From the NCBI RefSeq assembly GCF_014201805.1, contig NZ_JACHFK010000014.1:25001-89000 (forward strand): a DNA stretch of 64,000 nt. The letters are read 5' to 3'. Shown in pieces: positions 45,242-54,943 of this stretch. The stretch's first letter is position 1. Each line of letters starts with the position of its first letter. The stretch comes from Deinococcus metalli (lineage in GTDB: Bacteria; Deinococcota; Deinococci; Deinococcales; Deinococcaceae). The notes beneath the pieces were generated by a model that had not been told where the DNA came from, did not search any database, and was given only the letters and a program-made list of their open reading frames with translations. Position numbers and translations under genes: made by a program.

Positions 45242-45247
45242 TCAGGG

Positions 45248-45460
45248 AAATGACATGTTTCCAGGCTGGGCGTCCCTTCTAACGGCGCCTTGAAATCTGT
45301 CCAGCCCGCCACTTGAAAAATTAGAGGATCGCCTCCAAGTCTTGGTCTGCGGCACCGCCATCACGGCGCGGCCACCCAGTCGGCCCAGCGTGGGGCCTGG
45401 CGCCCACAGTGCATGTCGTGAGAGCCACCGGCGGTTCCTATGGCCCTGATGAACGTATAA
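45248..45460. other. Spacer between two IS elements
   Basis: 213 bp of unique sequence with no supported gene; the only host DNA left between the IS4/IS110 composite and IS4 copy 3. Confidence 0.4.
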
Positions 45461-46098
<638 letters not shown>

Positions 46099-46170
46099 TT
46101 CCGGAGTGCCCCCGAACGGGAACGCTGCCCAGGACTTCGCTCTTCTGCTGGATGAACCGACGAGGTATCT

Positions 46171-46956
46171 ATGATCCAGACTCTGCTTCTCCCCCTCGAC
46201 CACAGCGTGGCCACCTACGACGGTCTAAACCGGGCCCTGGCCGTGGCCTCATGCTGGAACCTCTCCGTGGTGGGCCAGCCCGTCGCGGTCACGCGCCCAA
46301 TGGTTCCCGCTGCAGTGGGTGGCTATGATGACCCCCTCCTACACGATTTCGCCCTCCACTGCGCAGCGTGGCACGTAAGCCATGAAGTTCGCCCCGAGCC
46401 CGACTTCACGGTGGGAACCCTACGATCCCATCTTCAGGAGGCCGGCGTCGACGCTGTATGGCTGCCGAAGGTCGATCCTCCCACTGGGCGCCCAGAGGCC
46501 CTCCCGCTACTCGCGGCCCTGGTGCACGCGAGTCCCGTCATGGTCTGGGTGAGCCACCCAGCCAGCGTGCTTCCCACCCACCTGACCGTGGCCTATGACG
46601 GCAACCCGCACACACAGGAGGCGCTGATGGTGGCAGCCAGCCTCGCTCAGAGCTGGTCTCTGCCGCTGCACCTGCGGCTGATCACAGCGCAACAGGTACC
46701 TCCGCCCGGCGCCCTGTGTCTGGCCGAGACCAGTGACCGGCTGGCCTCCCTTGGTCGCGCCCCAACCACCGCCGAGCGGTATGTTGGTTCGGCCGCAACT
46801 GCTCTCAGTTCGGCGACCGGGCCAGACACGCTGCTGATTATGGGTACGCACTGGCCACAGGACAGGCAGTGGGCCTGGCGGGACACCACCATGGACGTGG
46901 TGCTGCAGGCCGCAGCGGGATCCGTGCTGGTCTGCCCGGCACCTGACCTGGGCTGA
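46171..46956 (+). CDS. UspA-like stress protein, tandem-domain type
   Basis: 261 aa; GAGG seven bases before ATG. First half [20 protein letters not shown] with a degenerate Usp fold and [18 protein letters not shown]; second half begins at [40 protein letters not shown] and ends [16 protein letters not shown] with [16 protein letters not shown]. No GxxGx9GS ATP loop remains in either half. It is a close duplicate of the gene at 51818. The truncated IS4 copy ends 70 bp upstream and has probably removed the original promoter. Confidence 0.75.
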   Translation: MIQTLLLPLDHSVATYDGLNRALAVASCWNLSVVGQPVAVTRPMVPAAVGGYDDPLLHDFALHCAAWHVSHEVRPEPDFTVGTLRSHLQEAGVDAVWLPKVDPPTGRPEALPLLAALVHASPVMVWVSHPASVLPTHLTVAYDGNPHTQEALMVAASLAQSWSLPLHLRLITAQQVPPPGALCLAETSDRLASLGRAPTTAERYVGSAATALSSATGPDTLLIMGTHWPQDRQWAWRDTTMDVVLQAAAGSVLVCPAPDLG

Positions 46957-47058
46957 TCTCCGGGGTAGCCACACGCCCGGTCAACTCAGGCCTTGCCCGG
47001 GCGACCACCTGTCAACCGACCGCCCACTGCAGGGATTCATTCACGATGGGGAGGGCCG

Positions 47059-47322
47059 ATGAACCCGTTGATGGATCGATGTGACGTCAAGCCGTTGCGG
47101 CTCTACGACCCGCCACAGGACGTGACCTGGCGAGGTCGCACCTACCACGTTACAGAAACGCCCACCCTCGTCCGCACGGTGGGCCGCTGGTGGACTGGGG
47201 AGCCGGCACGAACTGTCTGGATCCTTCGATGCGGATCAGCGACCCTCGAAATCTGCCGTTTCGATGACGCTGAGCCCCTCAGTGAGCCCTGCGGATGGTG
47301 GCTCGTCAGAATCGAGGGTTGA
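47059..47322 (+). CDS. DUF6504-like small protein
   Basis: 87 aa; GGGGAGGG before the ATG. VTWRGRTYHVTETPTLVRTV, GRWWTGEPARTVWILRC, LEICRFDDAEPLSEPCGWWL, VRIEG. Tryptophan-rich small beta domain of the type annotated DUF6504, which is often found next to translesion polymerase genes; none is seen here. Function unknown and the family call is moderate. Confidence 0.55.
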   Translation: MNPLMDRCDVKPLRLYDPPQDVTWRGRTYHVTETPTLVRTVGRWWTGEPARTVWILRCGSATLEICRFDDAEPLSEPCGWWLVRIEG

Positions 47323-47404
47323 CCATGCCGGGCATGACATTGCGTGCTGGGGTGCACCCAGGCACGTCCTTCAGAGGTCTGACAGGATGACGTGTGTGAC
47401 CGGA

Positions 47405-48079
47405 TCAGTCCTGGGTGTTGATCGCCGGCACCATGGCAGGCTGCATCCGCCGGCCCATGACGCTGTATGCGCCGAGCACGCAGGCCACGCCAGTCAGCCA
47501 GCCAGCCAGAACGTCGGTCGGGAAGTGCACGCCCAGCACCATTCGCGAGTACCCCATCAGGGCGGCGTAGGCGGCACCCACGATCAGCGTGGGCCAGCGC
47601 CACGGTGTGCGCCACGCGAGCAGCACCAGGAAGGTCACCAGTGCCGCCGCGACCGTGGTGTGCCCACTGGGAAAAGACGGCCCAGTCTCGTTGACCATCC
47701 GCGTCCACAGTTCCGGCCGGGGCCGATGGAACAGCACCTTCATCCCAAAGGCGATGCCCACCGCGCTGCCTAGGCCCAGGAGCGCGAAGAGCGCCTGCGG
47801 GCGGCGCTGCATGAACCACAGCCCAAGGACGATCAGCATGAACACCGCACCCATGGGCACCGGCCCACCGAAGGTATGCAGGAACAGGCTCACAGATGTC
47901 AGGGTCGGGCCCGTGTGGTCATGGATCCAAGTGAGGAGGGGGGTCTCGAAGGCGAAGCGCTGCTTCTCGAGGACGTCCTCGGCGATCACGCCGACCAGTA
48001 CGAGGGGCAGCAGGATGCCCAGCAGGACGCGAAGCACCGGGGCCGGTCGGAGGGTAGGGGAGTGACTGGACAGGCGCAT
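47405..48079 (-). CDS. PAP2-family membrane phosphatase
   Basis: 224 aa from ATG 48079. About six membrane segments; all three PAP2 motifs: KVLFHRPRP, PSFPSGHTTVA and GYSRMVLGVHFPTDVLAGWL, with the catalytic His in the last. Such enzymes dephosphorylate undecaprenyl pyrophosphate or phosphatidate outside the membrane, so a role in recycling the cell-wall lipid carrier is likely. It is divergent from the polysaccharide deacetylase gene; the shared 115-bp gap carries two copies of the GTATACC/CTTTACC repeat, one placed 23 bp before each start. Confidence 0.93.
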   Translation of the reverse strand: MRLSSHSPTLRPAPVLRVLLGILLPLVLVGVIAEDVLEKQRFAFETPLLTWIHDHTGPTLTSVSLFLHTFGGPVPMGAVFMLIVLGLWFMQRRPQALFALLGLGSAVGIAFGMKVLFHRPRPELWTRMVNETGPSFPSGHTTVAAALVTFLVLLAWRTPWRWPTLIVGAAYAALMGYSRMVLGVHFPTDVLAGWLTGVACVLGAYSVMGRRMQPAMVPAINTQD

Positions 48080-48101
48080 GACCGCGAGGATGTCCAGCGA
48101 A

Positions 48102-48120
48102 GGTAAAGCGCCGGTATACC
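48102..48120 (-). promoter_or_regulatory. Regulon repeat, PAP2 side
   Basis: On the minus strand GGTATACC-GGCG-CTTTACC, 23 bp before the PAP2 ATG. Direct repeat of a (G/C)TWTACC half-site with 11-bp spacing, as used by OmpR/PhoB-type regulators. Confidence 0.7.
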
Positions 48121-48154
48121 TGACGCGGAGGCGACAGCCTGGCCTCCTGCTGCG

Positions 48155-48173
48155 GGTATACCGCACCTTTACC
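48155..48173 (+). promoter_or_regulatory. Regulon repeat, deacetylase side
   Basis: GGTATACC-GCAC-CTTTACC, 22 bp before the deacetylase ATG; mirror image of the site at 48102. Confidence 0.7.
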
Positions 48174-48194
48174 GGCAGCGGCCACGGTGGCGGC

Positions 48195-49394
48195 ATGCGC
48201 CGCTCTGCCCTCCTGATCCCCATGCTGCTCAGCACCCTCGCGGGAGCCCAGGGTGTCACGCCTGCACTGGTGCCCCGGATCTCACCTCCAGGGCAGATGC
48301 AGCCGGTGGCGCCGGGCACCCGGCCCGCCGTGGCGCTGCGCACCCTGACCCTGCACCCCGCCCTGCCCGACGTGCACCGGGTGGAGACGCTGAGCAATGG
48401 CTTCATCCGCGTGGCCCACGCCCTGGTGCTGCCCCGCGCGGCGCTCAGCACGGCGCAGTTGCAGACCCTGGCCCTCACCGCCGTCCAGCGCACCTTCCAG
48501 GCCGATCCGGGCCTGGCCGAGGTAGACGTCAGCGTCTACCGTGCACAGACGTATCGCGGCTTCGGTGGCCCGCCGCCGCTCCTGACGCTGTCCGTGCCGA
48601 CCAGCCGACGCGCGACGGTTCAGGCGGAGGTGCAGACCGGCACCTATGACCGGCTCTGGGTACAGGGTGGCGCGCCACCCGAACGTGAGATCACGCCCCT
48701 GCAGGAACTCGAGCGCGTCCCAGTGTTCATCGGCACCCAGGCCGACCTGCTCCGTCAGCAGCTGGAGCAGGCGCTGGGCCTGGCCGGCGGTGGCGTGCGT
48801 CCCGGGGGTCTGCTGTTCAAGGGCACTCCCACCCAGCGGCGAGTGGCCCTGACCTTCGACGACGCGCCTCATCCGCTGTACTTTCCGCTGGTGCTCGACA
48901 CGCTGAGGCGGGCCGGGGCGCACGCGACGTTCTTCGTGATCGGCCGCAACGCTGAAGCGTACCCGTACTTTGTGCGGGACATCGTCCAAGCCGGCCACGA
49001 GCTCGGCAACCATACGTACCATCACGTCCGGCTCCCGAACCTCAGCGACGCGCAGATCACCGCCGAACTGCAGCGCACCACCGACCTGCTCACCCGGTTG
49101 ACCGGCCAGCCGGTGCGCTTCTTCCGTCCGCCCGGGGGCGAGTATTCCGCCCGCGTGCTGAAGATCACCCGGAATCTGGGCCTGACCACCGTGTTCTGGA
49201 CGGACGATCCCGGCGACTTCCAGAACCCCGGTGTCGAGACCGTGGAAGCCCGCTTCGCCCGCAACCTCCGTCCCGGCGGGATCATCCTGCTGCACGACAA
49301 CGCCCCCGACGGGCTGGCCGCCCTGCCCGACCTGCTCAAGGTCGCCGGGGAGAAGGGGTACATCGTGGGCACGGCCGGCGCCCTGACCCGGTGA
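48195..49394 (+). CDS. Secreted polysaccharide deacetylase (NodB domain)
   Basis: 399 aa from ATG 48195, which starts a signal peptide (MRRSALLIPMLLSTLAGAQG). Residues 20-210 form an uncharacterised N-terminal domain. The NodB fold starts near residue 215: RRVALTFDDAPHP (TFDD motif 1), ELGNHTYHHVRLPN (HxxxH metal motif), FFRPPGGEYSARVLKI (motif 3), VFWTDDPGDF and GGIILLHDNAPDG (motif 5). It removes acetyl groups from peptidoglycan or another surface glycan, a usual route to lysozyme resistance. Overlaps the DedA-like gene by four bases. Confidence 0.93.
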   Translation: MRRSALLIPMLLSTLAGAQGVTPALVPRISPPGQMQPVAPGTRPAVALRTLTLHPALPDVHRVETLSNGFIRVAHALVLPRAALSTAQLQTLALTAVQRTFQADPGLAEVDVSVYRAQTYRGFGGPPPLLTLSVPTSRRATVQAEVQTGTYDRLWVQGGAPPEREITPLQELERVPVFIGTQADLLRQQLEQALGLAGGGVRPGGLLFKGTPTQRRVALTFDDAPHPLYFPLVLDTLRRAGAHATFFVIGRNAEAYPYFVRDIVQAGHELGNHTYHHVRLPNLSDAQITAELQRTTDLLTRLTGQPVRFFRPPGGEYSARVLKITRNLGLTTVFWTDDPGDFQNPGVETVEARFARNLRPGGIILLHDNAPDGLAALPDLLKVAGEKGYIVGTAGALTR

Positions 49395-50035
49395 CCCTCT
49401 TTGCGTGGGTCGGCAACCTCGACCCGACCGTGCTGAATGCCGCCACCGCCGCGCTGCTCGCGCTGGAGGGGGCCGGCATTCCAGGCATTCCCGGGGTGCT
49501 GCCGATGCTGGCGCAGGGCCGCATGATCCACGCCGGGCAGACCACCCTCGCGGCGGCGATCACGTGGGGCGTGCTCGGCAACTGGACGGGCAGCCTGCTT
49601 GGCTATGCCACGTGGCGCTGGGGCGCGCGCTGGCTCCCCGACGCGTGGCGGGCGCGGGTGGCGGGTGAACGCACGGCCAGCCTGCTGGCCCGCTCCGGGC
49701 CCGGGCTGATCGTCGTCAGCCGCAGCCTGGGCAGCCTGCGTACGCCGGTCACTGTGGTCGCCGGCACCAGCGGGTACCCCCTGGCCCGCTACGCGGCCCT
49801 CAGCCTGCTCGGCGCGGGAGTGCACGTGGGCGTGTGGCAGACCCTGCTCTGGAAGGTCGGGCCTGCCCTGCTCCCCCAGGTGGCGCGCTGGGGCCGGGAA
49901 CTCGTGATCGTCGTGGCCGTCATCGCCGTGAGCGCGTGGTTCGGGAAATGTCTCGTTGGCAGGCGTCAGCGCGTCCAGGCCGGCCCTCCAGCTGAGCCGA
50001 ATATACCGACCGTTAACCCGCCCCGCGCACCCTGA
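49391..50035 (+). CDS. DedA-family membrane protein
   Basis: 214 aa; GTG start inside the deacetylase stop (GTGA). DedA fold: LEGAGIPGIPGVLPMLAQGR in the re-entrant loop, WGVLGNWTGSLLGYATWRWG, a long polar helix and RSLGSLRTPVTVVAGTSGYP with the conserved Arg. DedA proteins are undecaprenyl-phosphate or lipid flippases, which fits the coupled deacetylase and the PAP2 phosphatase next door. Its last codons overlap the regulon repeat at 50001, so the following gene has its own control site. Confidence 0.85.
   Translation: MTLFAWVGNLDPTVLNAATAALLALEGAGIPGIPGVLPMLAQGRMIHAGQTTLAAAITWGVLGNWTGSLLGYATWRWGARWLPDAWRARVAGERTASLLARSGPGLIVVSRSLGSLRTPVTVVAGTSGYPLARYAALSLLGAGVHVGVWQTLLWKVGPALLPQVARWGRELVIVVAVIAVSAWFGKCLVGRRQRVQAGPPAEPNIPTVNPPRAP
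50001..50018 (+). promoter_or_regulatory. Regulon repeat before the gene at 50040
   Basis: ATATACC-GACC-GTTAACC, 11-bp spacing, 21 bp before the ATG; same position as the other sites, more divergent sequence. Confidence 0.6.
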
Positions 50036-50039
50036 GGGC

Positions 50040-50681
50040 ATGAACACGTTCCCCCAGCCGAGCTCCTGGAGCCACCTCCGATTACGTCAGGTCACCTTCG
50101 ACCGGCCAGCCCTCACCGCAGTCCACGCAGCGGCCGATCAGTTCGACGTTTCCGCGGCCCTGGTGGCGAGTGTCCTCGCCGACGAGCGCGTACGCCTCGA
50201 CCTGGCCGACCGGGTGCAGGACCGCGTGATGCGCGTGACCCGCACCCTGCCCGCCCGCGCCCGTTACTGGCTGGTGGAACAGGTCGAGCGCGCATGCGGG
50301 CGTCCGGTCGAGTCGTTCAGCCTGGGCCACGCACAGATGAAGGTTGCCACCCTGACCTGGCTCGGCGAGCGCGGCTACCTGCCGGTGCCCGCCAGCCTGG
50401 ATGCGAAGCTGGCCATGCTGCTGGACGACGCGCTCGCCCCTACCCTGGTCGCCGCGTGCCTGCGCGCCACCACCGACCACTGGCGCGCAGGCGGCGTGGA
50501 CATCGCCGGACGCGCGGACATCCTGGGCACGCTGTACAGCATCGGCCTGACCGGCGCGGCGGGCATCCACCTCCAGCCGCGACCGAATGTCCGGGGGGCA
50601 GCGATCGCGGCGCATGCCCGATGGTTGAGCGGACGCCCGGCCTTCGGCATCAGTCTGCGCCTGACCGGCAGCGGTTCCTGA
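50040..50681 (+). CDS. Protein with a possible lysozyme/transglycosylase-like fold
   Basis: 213 aa from ATG 50040 (GAGGG four bases before). The order ADQFDVSAALVASVLADERV, then SFSLGHAQMKVATLTWLGER and LVAACLRATTDHWRAG, GTLYSIGLTGAAGIHLQPRP follows that of lytic transglycosylase folds: helix with a catalytic-type Glu, an SlG..Qm...T helix, and a late GxxGAxG loop. No signal peptide is visible, which argues against an exported enzyme. It carries its own regulon repeat, so an envelope role is plausible. The family call is tentative. Confidence 0.45.
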   Translation: MNTFPQPSSWSHLRLRQVTFDRPALTAVHAAADQFDVSAALVASVLADERVRLDLADRVQDRVMRVTRTLPARARYWLVEQVERACGRPVESFSLGHAQMKVATLTWLGERGYLPVPASLDAKLAMLLDDALAPTLVAACLRATTDHWRAGGVDIAGRADILGTLYSIGLTGAAGIHLQPRPNVRGAAIAAHARWLSGRPAFGISLRLTGSGS

Positions 50682-50903
50682 GATGCCATACAAATCGCGC
50701 CACGCCCGTCTGGAGCACAGCGGGAGCCCAGCCGTCCATGGGGAACGGCACCATCTCCTCCGGTGCTCACCCTGGAGCGCTGGGATCTCATCGACGACCA
50801 CCATGGGCACAGTTCCAGCCCCATTCAGGCGAAGCGAGGTAATCCAGCTGCCTGGAACCCAATGGTTCTACAGCCCTGTTAACTTCCGGGCGCACGGTAC
50901 GGT

Positions 50904-51761
50904 ATGACCCCCCACCTCGCCCACCGTCCCAGTACCGCATCCTCCTCGCTGGATCATGGGCCTACCAGCCTGTTGGTGCCCCTCACCGGCTCCCGCCACT
51001 GTGCCGCGGGACTTGATCAGCTCTTGACGCTCGCCCTCCAGCGTGAACTCACACTGTACGGCATGGCGATCCCGTCGACAGATCCGGCGATCAGCATGAG
51101 GCTCGCGCCCGAGAGGGGAACCCCGGAATCCCAACCTGGCGCGGCATCTGCCCAACTCCACGACTTCGCGACCTGTTGCGCGGCGACAGGCGTACCCTTC
51201 AGCACGTTAGACGCATCGGGTGAGGGACTGGCGTCTACGGCGCTTGACGTCGACGCCGTCTGGCTAACTGACGACGTGTGGGCCGGCCCGTTGAACACCC
51301 CAAACGGTCTCTGGCCCGGCCGCTGGCCCAGCCACGTCCCCCTCTGGATCACCCACCCTCAGGCGGTGCCGGCGCACCTCACGGTGGCCTGGGATGGACG
51401 ACCACAGGCGGCCGGTCTGCTGGCCGCCGCCGCCCGGCTCAGCCGCGCCTGGACGGTTCCGCTGCGGCTGCTGGTCGTCGCTCGCCATGACGACATCTAC
51501 CTCGGTGTCGACACCCTGGACACCGCGGCGGAGCGACTCATGGCCCTGGGGGTGACGCCAGCAACGGCCATGCTCCAGCGCGGGGAACGTACGACCCTGC
51601 TTGTGGCGGCCACCGCGCCCGACAGCATGCTGATCACGGGGTGGCGTTTTCCCACTCCAGGCAGCGCACCGCGTCACACGGACGTCACCGAGCGGTTCTT
51701 CACGCAGCGGCGTGGGGCGGCGCTGCTGTATCCCACGCCACTGAGCGCTGGAAGGTGGTGA
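50904..51761 (+). CDS. Divergent UspA-like tandem-domain protein
   Basis: 285 aa. Same overall plan as the proteins at 46171 and 51818: TSLLVPLTGSRHCAAGLDQL at the start, LHDFATCCAATGVPF in the middle, then VPLWITHPQAVPAHLTVAWD, GRPQAAGLLAAAARLSRAWT and APDSMLITGWRFPTPG. Identity to them is low but the order of segments is the same, so it is an older duplicate. No ATP loop. Function unknown. The 222 bp before it hold no gene or clear promoter. Confidence 0.6.
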   Translation: MTPHLAHRPSTASSSLDHGPTSLLVPLTGSRHCAAGLDQLLTLALQRELTLYGMAIPSTDPAISMRLAPERGTPESQPGAASAQLHDFATCCAATGVPFSTLDASGEGLASTALDVDAVWLTDDVWAGPLNTPNGLWPGRWPSHVPLWITHPQAVPAHLTVAWDGRPQAAGLLAAAARLSRAWTVPLRLLVVARHDDIYLGVDTLDTAAERLMALGVTPATAMLQRGERTTLLVAATAPDSMLITGWRFPTPGSAPRHTDVTERFFTQRRGAALLYPTPLSAGRW

Positions 51762-51817
51762 AGAGTGACGCCCACGCGACGCTCCGCTCTCCTGAATGTT
51801 AAAAGCACGAGGTTTCC

Positions 51818-52609
51818 ATGATCCAGACCCTGCTCGTCCCCCTCGACGACAGCCCAGCGAGTCAGGGCGCCCTCAATGGCGCCCTGGCCGTGGCGGCCCA
51901 GCGACATTTCACGGTGGTGGGGCAGCCCATCTCCGTGCTGAAAACCACTGAACCCGCAGGAGTCCCGGCAGACCGGGGGGAACAGAACGACCCCCTCCTC
52001 CATGATTTCGCCGTTCGCTGCGATGCGTGGCAGGTCAACTACCAGTCCTGCACGAAATCCGACCTCACCTCCGGAACCCTGCGCTCCGCCCTGCAGGACT
52101 CAGCCATCGATGCCATCTGGCTACCACAGTTCGGTTCTTCACCTGAACGACCGGGACGGTCAACGCTGCCGGCAGCGCTGCTTCACGCGAGTCCCATCAT
52201 GGTCTGGGTGAGCCACCCCGCCAGCGTGCCGCCCACCCACCTGACCGTGGCGTACGACGGCGATCCACATGCACAGGAAGCGCTGATGGTGGCCGCCAGT
52301 CTCGCCCTCAACTGGTCGCTGCCGCTGCACCTGGACCTGATCACGCCCCACGGGCTGCCACGGCCCGGCACCCTTGATCTGGCGGCCACCCACGACCGTC
52401 TCGCGGTGCTCGGCCGGGCCCCGACCACGGAGCAGCACTGTGTTGGCCCGGCGGCGCCACACCTGACCAGGGCAACCGGGCCGGACACGCTGCTGATCCT
52501 GGGCACCCACTGGCCACCGGCCTGGCCGTGGCACACCGCGACCGTCGACTCGGTGCTCGGCGCCGCTGGGGGGTCGGTGCTGGTCTGTCCCGCGCCCGCC
52601 CTGTGGTGA
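51818..52609 (+). CDS. UspA-like stress protein, paralogue of the gene at 46171
   Basis: 263 aa; GAGG before the [99 protein letters not shown] and [11 protein letters not shown] match the 46171 protein almost segment by segment, so a recent duplication is likely. The first half has changed more than the second, which suggests that the second domain is the functional core. Confidence 0.75.
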   Translation: MIQTLLVPLDDSPASQGALNGALAVAAQRHFTVVGQPISVLKTTEPAGVPADRGEQNDPLLHDFAVRCDAWQVNYQSCTKSDLTSGTLRSALQDSAIDAIWLPQFGSSPERPGRSTLPAALLHASPIMVWVSHPASVPPTHLTVAYDGDPHAQEALMVAASLALNWSLPLHLDLITPHGLPRPGTLDLAATHDRLAVLGRAPTTEQHCVGPAAPHLTRATGPDTLLILGTHWPPAWPWHTATVDSVLGAAGGSVLVCPAPALW

Positions 52610-52864
52610 CACCTGGGGCAGCGTCAGAGGGCACGGCACTCCGGTTCCTTATGCTGTGGCTGAGATTCCTGCATTCCCTCAGGGAAGGACTGTGTTCCCT
52701 CGCCGACGCCGAGAGCGTGGACTGACCATTCCACGTCATCTCGGTGTGTGAAGCTCCACAGCAGCAGCAGGTACCCGCCACCTACTCCCTTGACAACCGA
52801 TGGGGACTGGCCGGTGATCGCCGGGCACGTCTGATGCGTCTGGCCTTGTACTCTCGTCAGCTCA

Positions 52865-54202
52865 TCACCTGGCCTGGATATTCATCGCCGCGCGAACTGG
52901 TGGAAATGTCAGACACGCTACCAGGCCGCCACCCGGTCGAGTGCCAAGGGTGAAGGCGGCACCGTGCTGCTCGGCAACGGCACTGACCAGCGCGAGGCCC
53001 AGCCCGGCTCCGCGCACCGCCTGCTGATCCCGGCCCCGCTGAAAGGGCTGCACGACCCGTTCCAGGTCAGCCGGCAGCAGGCCAGGGCCATCGTCACGTA
53101 CCTCGACCCGAGCACCGGTTCCAGTGTGTGCCGTTTCTACCCAGACCTCGCCCCCGTCACGGCCATAGGTCAGGGCGTTGCGCAGCAGGTTGCTGACAGC
53201 GAGTTCGAGAGCGCCCGCATCGGCCAGCACGACCACGCTGAGAGGCACCAGGTGGATGCGCTGACCTCGGGCGGAGGCGGCAGGCCATTGGGCCGCCACG
53301 ACCTGCGTGATGACCTCCGCAAGATCGACGGGCTGCAGACGGGTCTGTCCGTTGCTGCGCGCGAGGGCCAGCAGGCTCTCAATGGCGCCCAGCATCTCGG
53401 CGGCGCTCTCCCGGACGGTGCGCAGGCTGCTGACATACTGCTCGGGCGACCGGGGTCGTTCCAGGCTGAGATCCGCGCGACCCTGGAGGACCGTCAGCGG
53501 CGTGCGCAGTTCGTGTGCGGCGGCCAGCGCGAACGCCTTCTCACGCTCGATGGTGCTCCCCAAACGCTCGAGCATCGCGTTCACAGTGGAGGTGAGCCGC
53601 GCCATCTCGTCCTGCCCGGGCACGGGGGGCAGGCGTTCCCCGTAACGGCCGGACGCGGCAATCGACGCCGCGAGACGCGCGACCTCATCCACGGGGCGCA
53701 GCGCCCGGTCGGCGAGCAGGTACCCGGCCACGACCCCGAACAGCAGCAGGGGCAGCAGCCCCAGCGTCAGGAAGCGCACGCTGCGGCTCAGGGTGGTGCG
53801 CAGCTCGGCCTCCGAGCGGGTGGCCTGCACCCAGCCGCCGGCCGGCAGCCGCAGCGTGAAGGTGCGTTCCACGCCGACCGTCACGTACCCCGCCTGCAGG
53901 GGCGCGCGGGTGCGGGCCACGCCGAGCTGATCGACCAGCCCGCCAGACGGGCTGTACACGCGCAGGGCCGTGAAGCCGGGCAACTGGCCCTGCACATGCG
54001 CGCCGGCCGCGTCACCGCCGATGGGTGAACCCGCGTCCCCAGCGAGCTGCGTGGCGGCCACAGTCGCGCCCTCGCGCAGTGAGGCGTCCAGGCCCGCGTT
54101 CAGGCTGCTCCGCAGGCTTATGAAGATCAGCAGGGCGCTCAGCAGCACGATGACCGTGCTGACCAGCGCGGAGTACAGCGTCAGGCGCCAGCGCAGGCTC
54201 AC
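52865..54202 (-). CDS. Sensor histidine kinase
   Basis: 445 aa; GTG 54202 overlaps the response-regulator stop (GTGA). Two membrane helices (YSALVSTVIVLLSALLIFIS near residue 20 and FLTLGLLPLLLFGVVAGYLL near 165) flank a 120-residue outer sensor domain. Then HAMP (LADRALRPVDEVARLAASIA), H-box ALAAAHELRTPLTVLQGRAD with the phospho-His, N-box VSNLLRNALTYG, G1 VRDDGPGLLP and G2 GAGLGLALVSAVAEQ. It phosphorylates the regulator encoded just upstream. The sensor domain has no motif I can name; an envelope signal is inferred from the regulon. Confidence 0.95.
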   Translation of the reverse strand: MSLRWRLTLYSALVSTVIVLLSALLIFISLRSSLNAGLDASLREGATVAATQLAGDAGSPIGGDAAGAHVQGQLPGFTALRVYSPSGGLVDQLGVARTRAPLQAGYVTVGVERTFTLRLPAGGWVQATRSEAELRTTLSRSVRFLTLGLLPLLLFGVVAGYLLADRALRPVDEVARLAASIAASGRYGERLPPVPGQDEMARLTSTVNAMLERLGSTIEREKAFALAAAHELRTPLTVLQGRADLSLERPRSPEQYVSSLRTVRESAAEMLGAIESLLALARSNGQTRLQPVDLAEVITQVVAAQWPAASARGQRIHLVPLSVVVLADAGALELAVSNLLRNALTYGRDGGEVWVETAHTGTGARVEVRDDGPGLLPADLERVVQPFQRGRDQQAVRGAGLGLALVSAVAEQHGAAFTLGTRPGGGLVACLTFPPVRAAMNIQAR

Positions 54203-54885
54203 GCCCGGACGTCCTGCGGCAACGGCCCCAGCCGGTAGCCCAGGCCACGCACCGTTTCGATCACACTGTCGCCCAGCTTGCGCCTGACCGTGGACACGAA
54301 CACGTCCACCACCTTGGTGTCCACCGCGCTGTCCTCCGGCCACACCCGCTCGATCAGGCTGTCCCGCGCATACGCCCGGCCGGGACTGAGGGCCAGGCAC
54401 TCCACCAGCGCGTACTCACGCGGCGTCAGGGCCACCGGCTGACCATCGCGCAGCACCTGATGCCCGGCGAGGTCGAGCCGGTAGCCCAGCGGCAGCGGCA
54501 GGGTGTTGCTCGCCTCGCCCACGGATCGCCGCACCAGCGCGCGGATGCGGGCCCGCAGTTCCCGGAACTCGAAGGGTTTGGTCAGGTAATCGTCCCCGCC
54601 GGTGTCGAGACCCGTCACGCGGGAGTCGAGGTCGCCCCGCGCGGTCAGGAACAGGATGGGCGTCCGGTCGCGCCGGGCACGCAGCGTGCGCGCCAGGGTG
54701 AAACCGGCTTCGGATCCCTCAGGCAGCATGACGTCCACAATCAGCAGGTCGAAGTCCCGCAGCGCGCACAGGCCCTCGGCGGTCACGGCGTCCGGCGCGT
54801 GATCCACCGTCAGGCCGTCCTCGCCCAGCCCCTCGGTGACCAGGGCCGCGACGCGCGGATCATCCTCGACGAGCAGGAGCCGAAT
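54199..54885 (-). CDS. OmpR/PhoB-type response regulator with an apparent ATT start
   Basis: 228 aa. Receiver: IRLLLVEDDPRVAALVTEGL (acidic pair), FDLLIVDVMLPEGSEAGFTL (phospho-Asp), PILFLTARGDLDSRVTGLDT (Thr) and GGDDYLTKPFEFRELRARIR (Lys). C-terminal winged helix: LTPREYALVECLALSPGRAY, RDSLIERVWPEDSAVDTKVV, DVFVSTVRRKLG, VRGLGYRLGP. The natural first residue (RLLLVEDD normally follows Met) is encoded by ATT at 54883-54885, which has GGAGG exactly six bases upstream. No ATG, GTG or TTG fits; a GTG 15 codons earlier lacks a ribosome site. Likely binds the repeat found at 54944 and six other places. Confidence 0.9.
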   Translation of the reverse strand: MRLLLVEDDPRVAALVTEGLGEDGLTVDHAPDAVTAEGLCALRDFDLLIVDVMLPEGSEAGFTLARTLRARRDRTPILFLTARGDLDSRVTGLDTGGDDYLTKPFEFRELRARIRALVRRSVGEASNTLPLPLGYRLDLAGHQVLRDGQPVALTPREYALVECLALSPGRAYARDSLIERVWPEDSAVDTKVVDVFVSTVRRKLGDSVIETVRGLGYRLGPLPQDVRA

Positions 54886-54943
54886 GGCGAACCTCCGGAC
54901 AAGGCAGCACACTGAAGAGCATGCCCCCACCGTAGGCGTGGCG

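Larger units (their letters stand above)
42857..45247 (+). mobile_element. IS4-family element (second type) carrying a nested IS110 element
   Basis: 23-bp perfect inverted repeats starting CCCTGACTACCAGTCAAAAC (42857-42879, complement 45225-45247) enclose two transposase genes. The one next to the right repeat (44177-45241) belongs to the IS4 element; the IS110-family gene (43148-44149) is an insertion just before its start codon. 2.39 kb is about 1.1 kb more than a single IS4 of this type. Confidence 0.8.
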
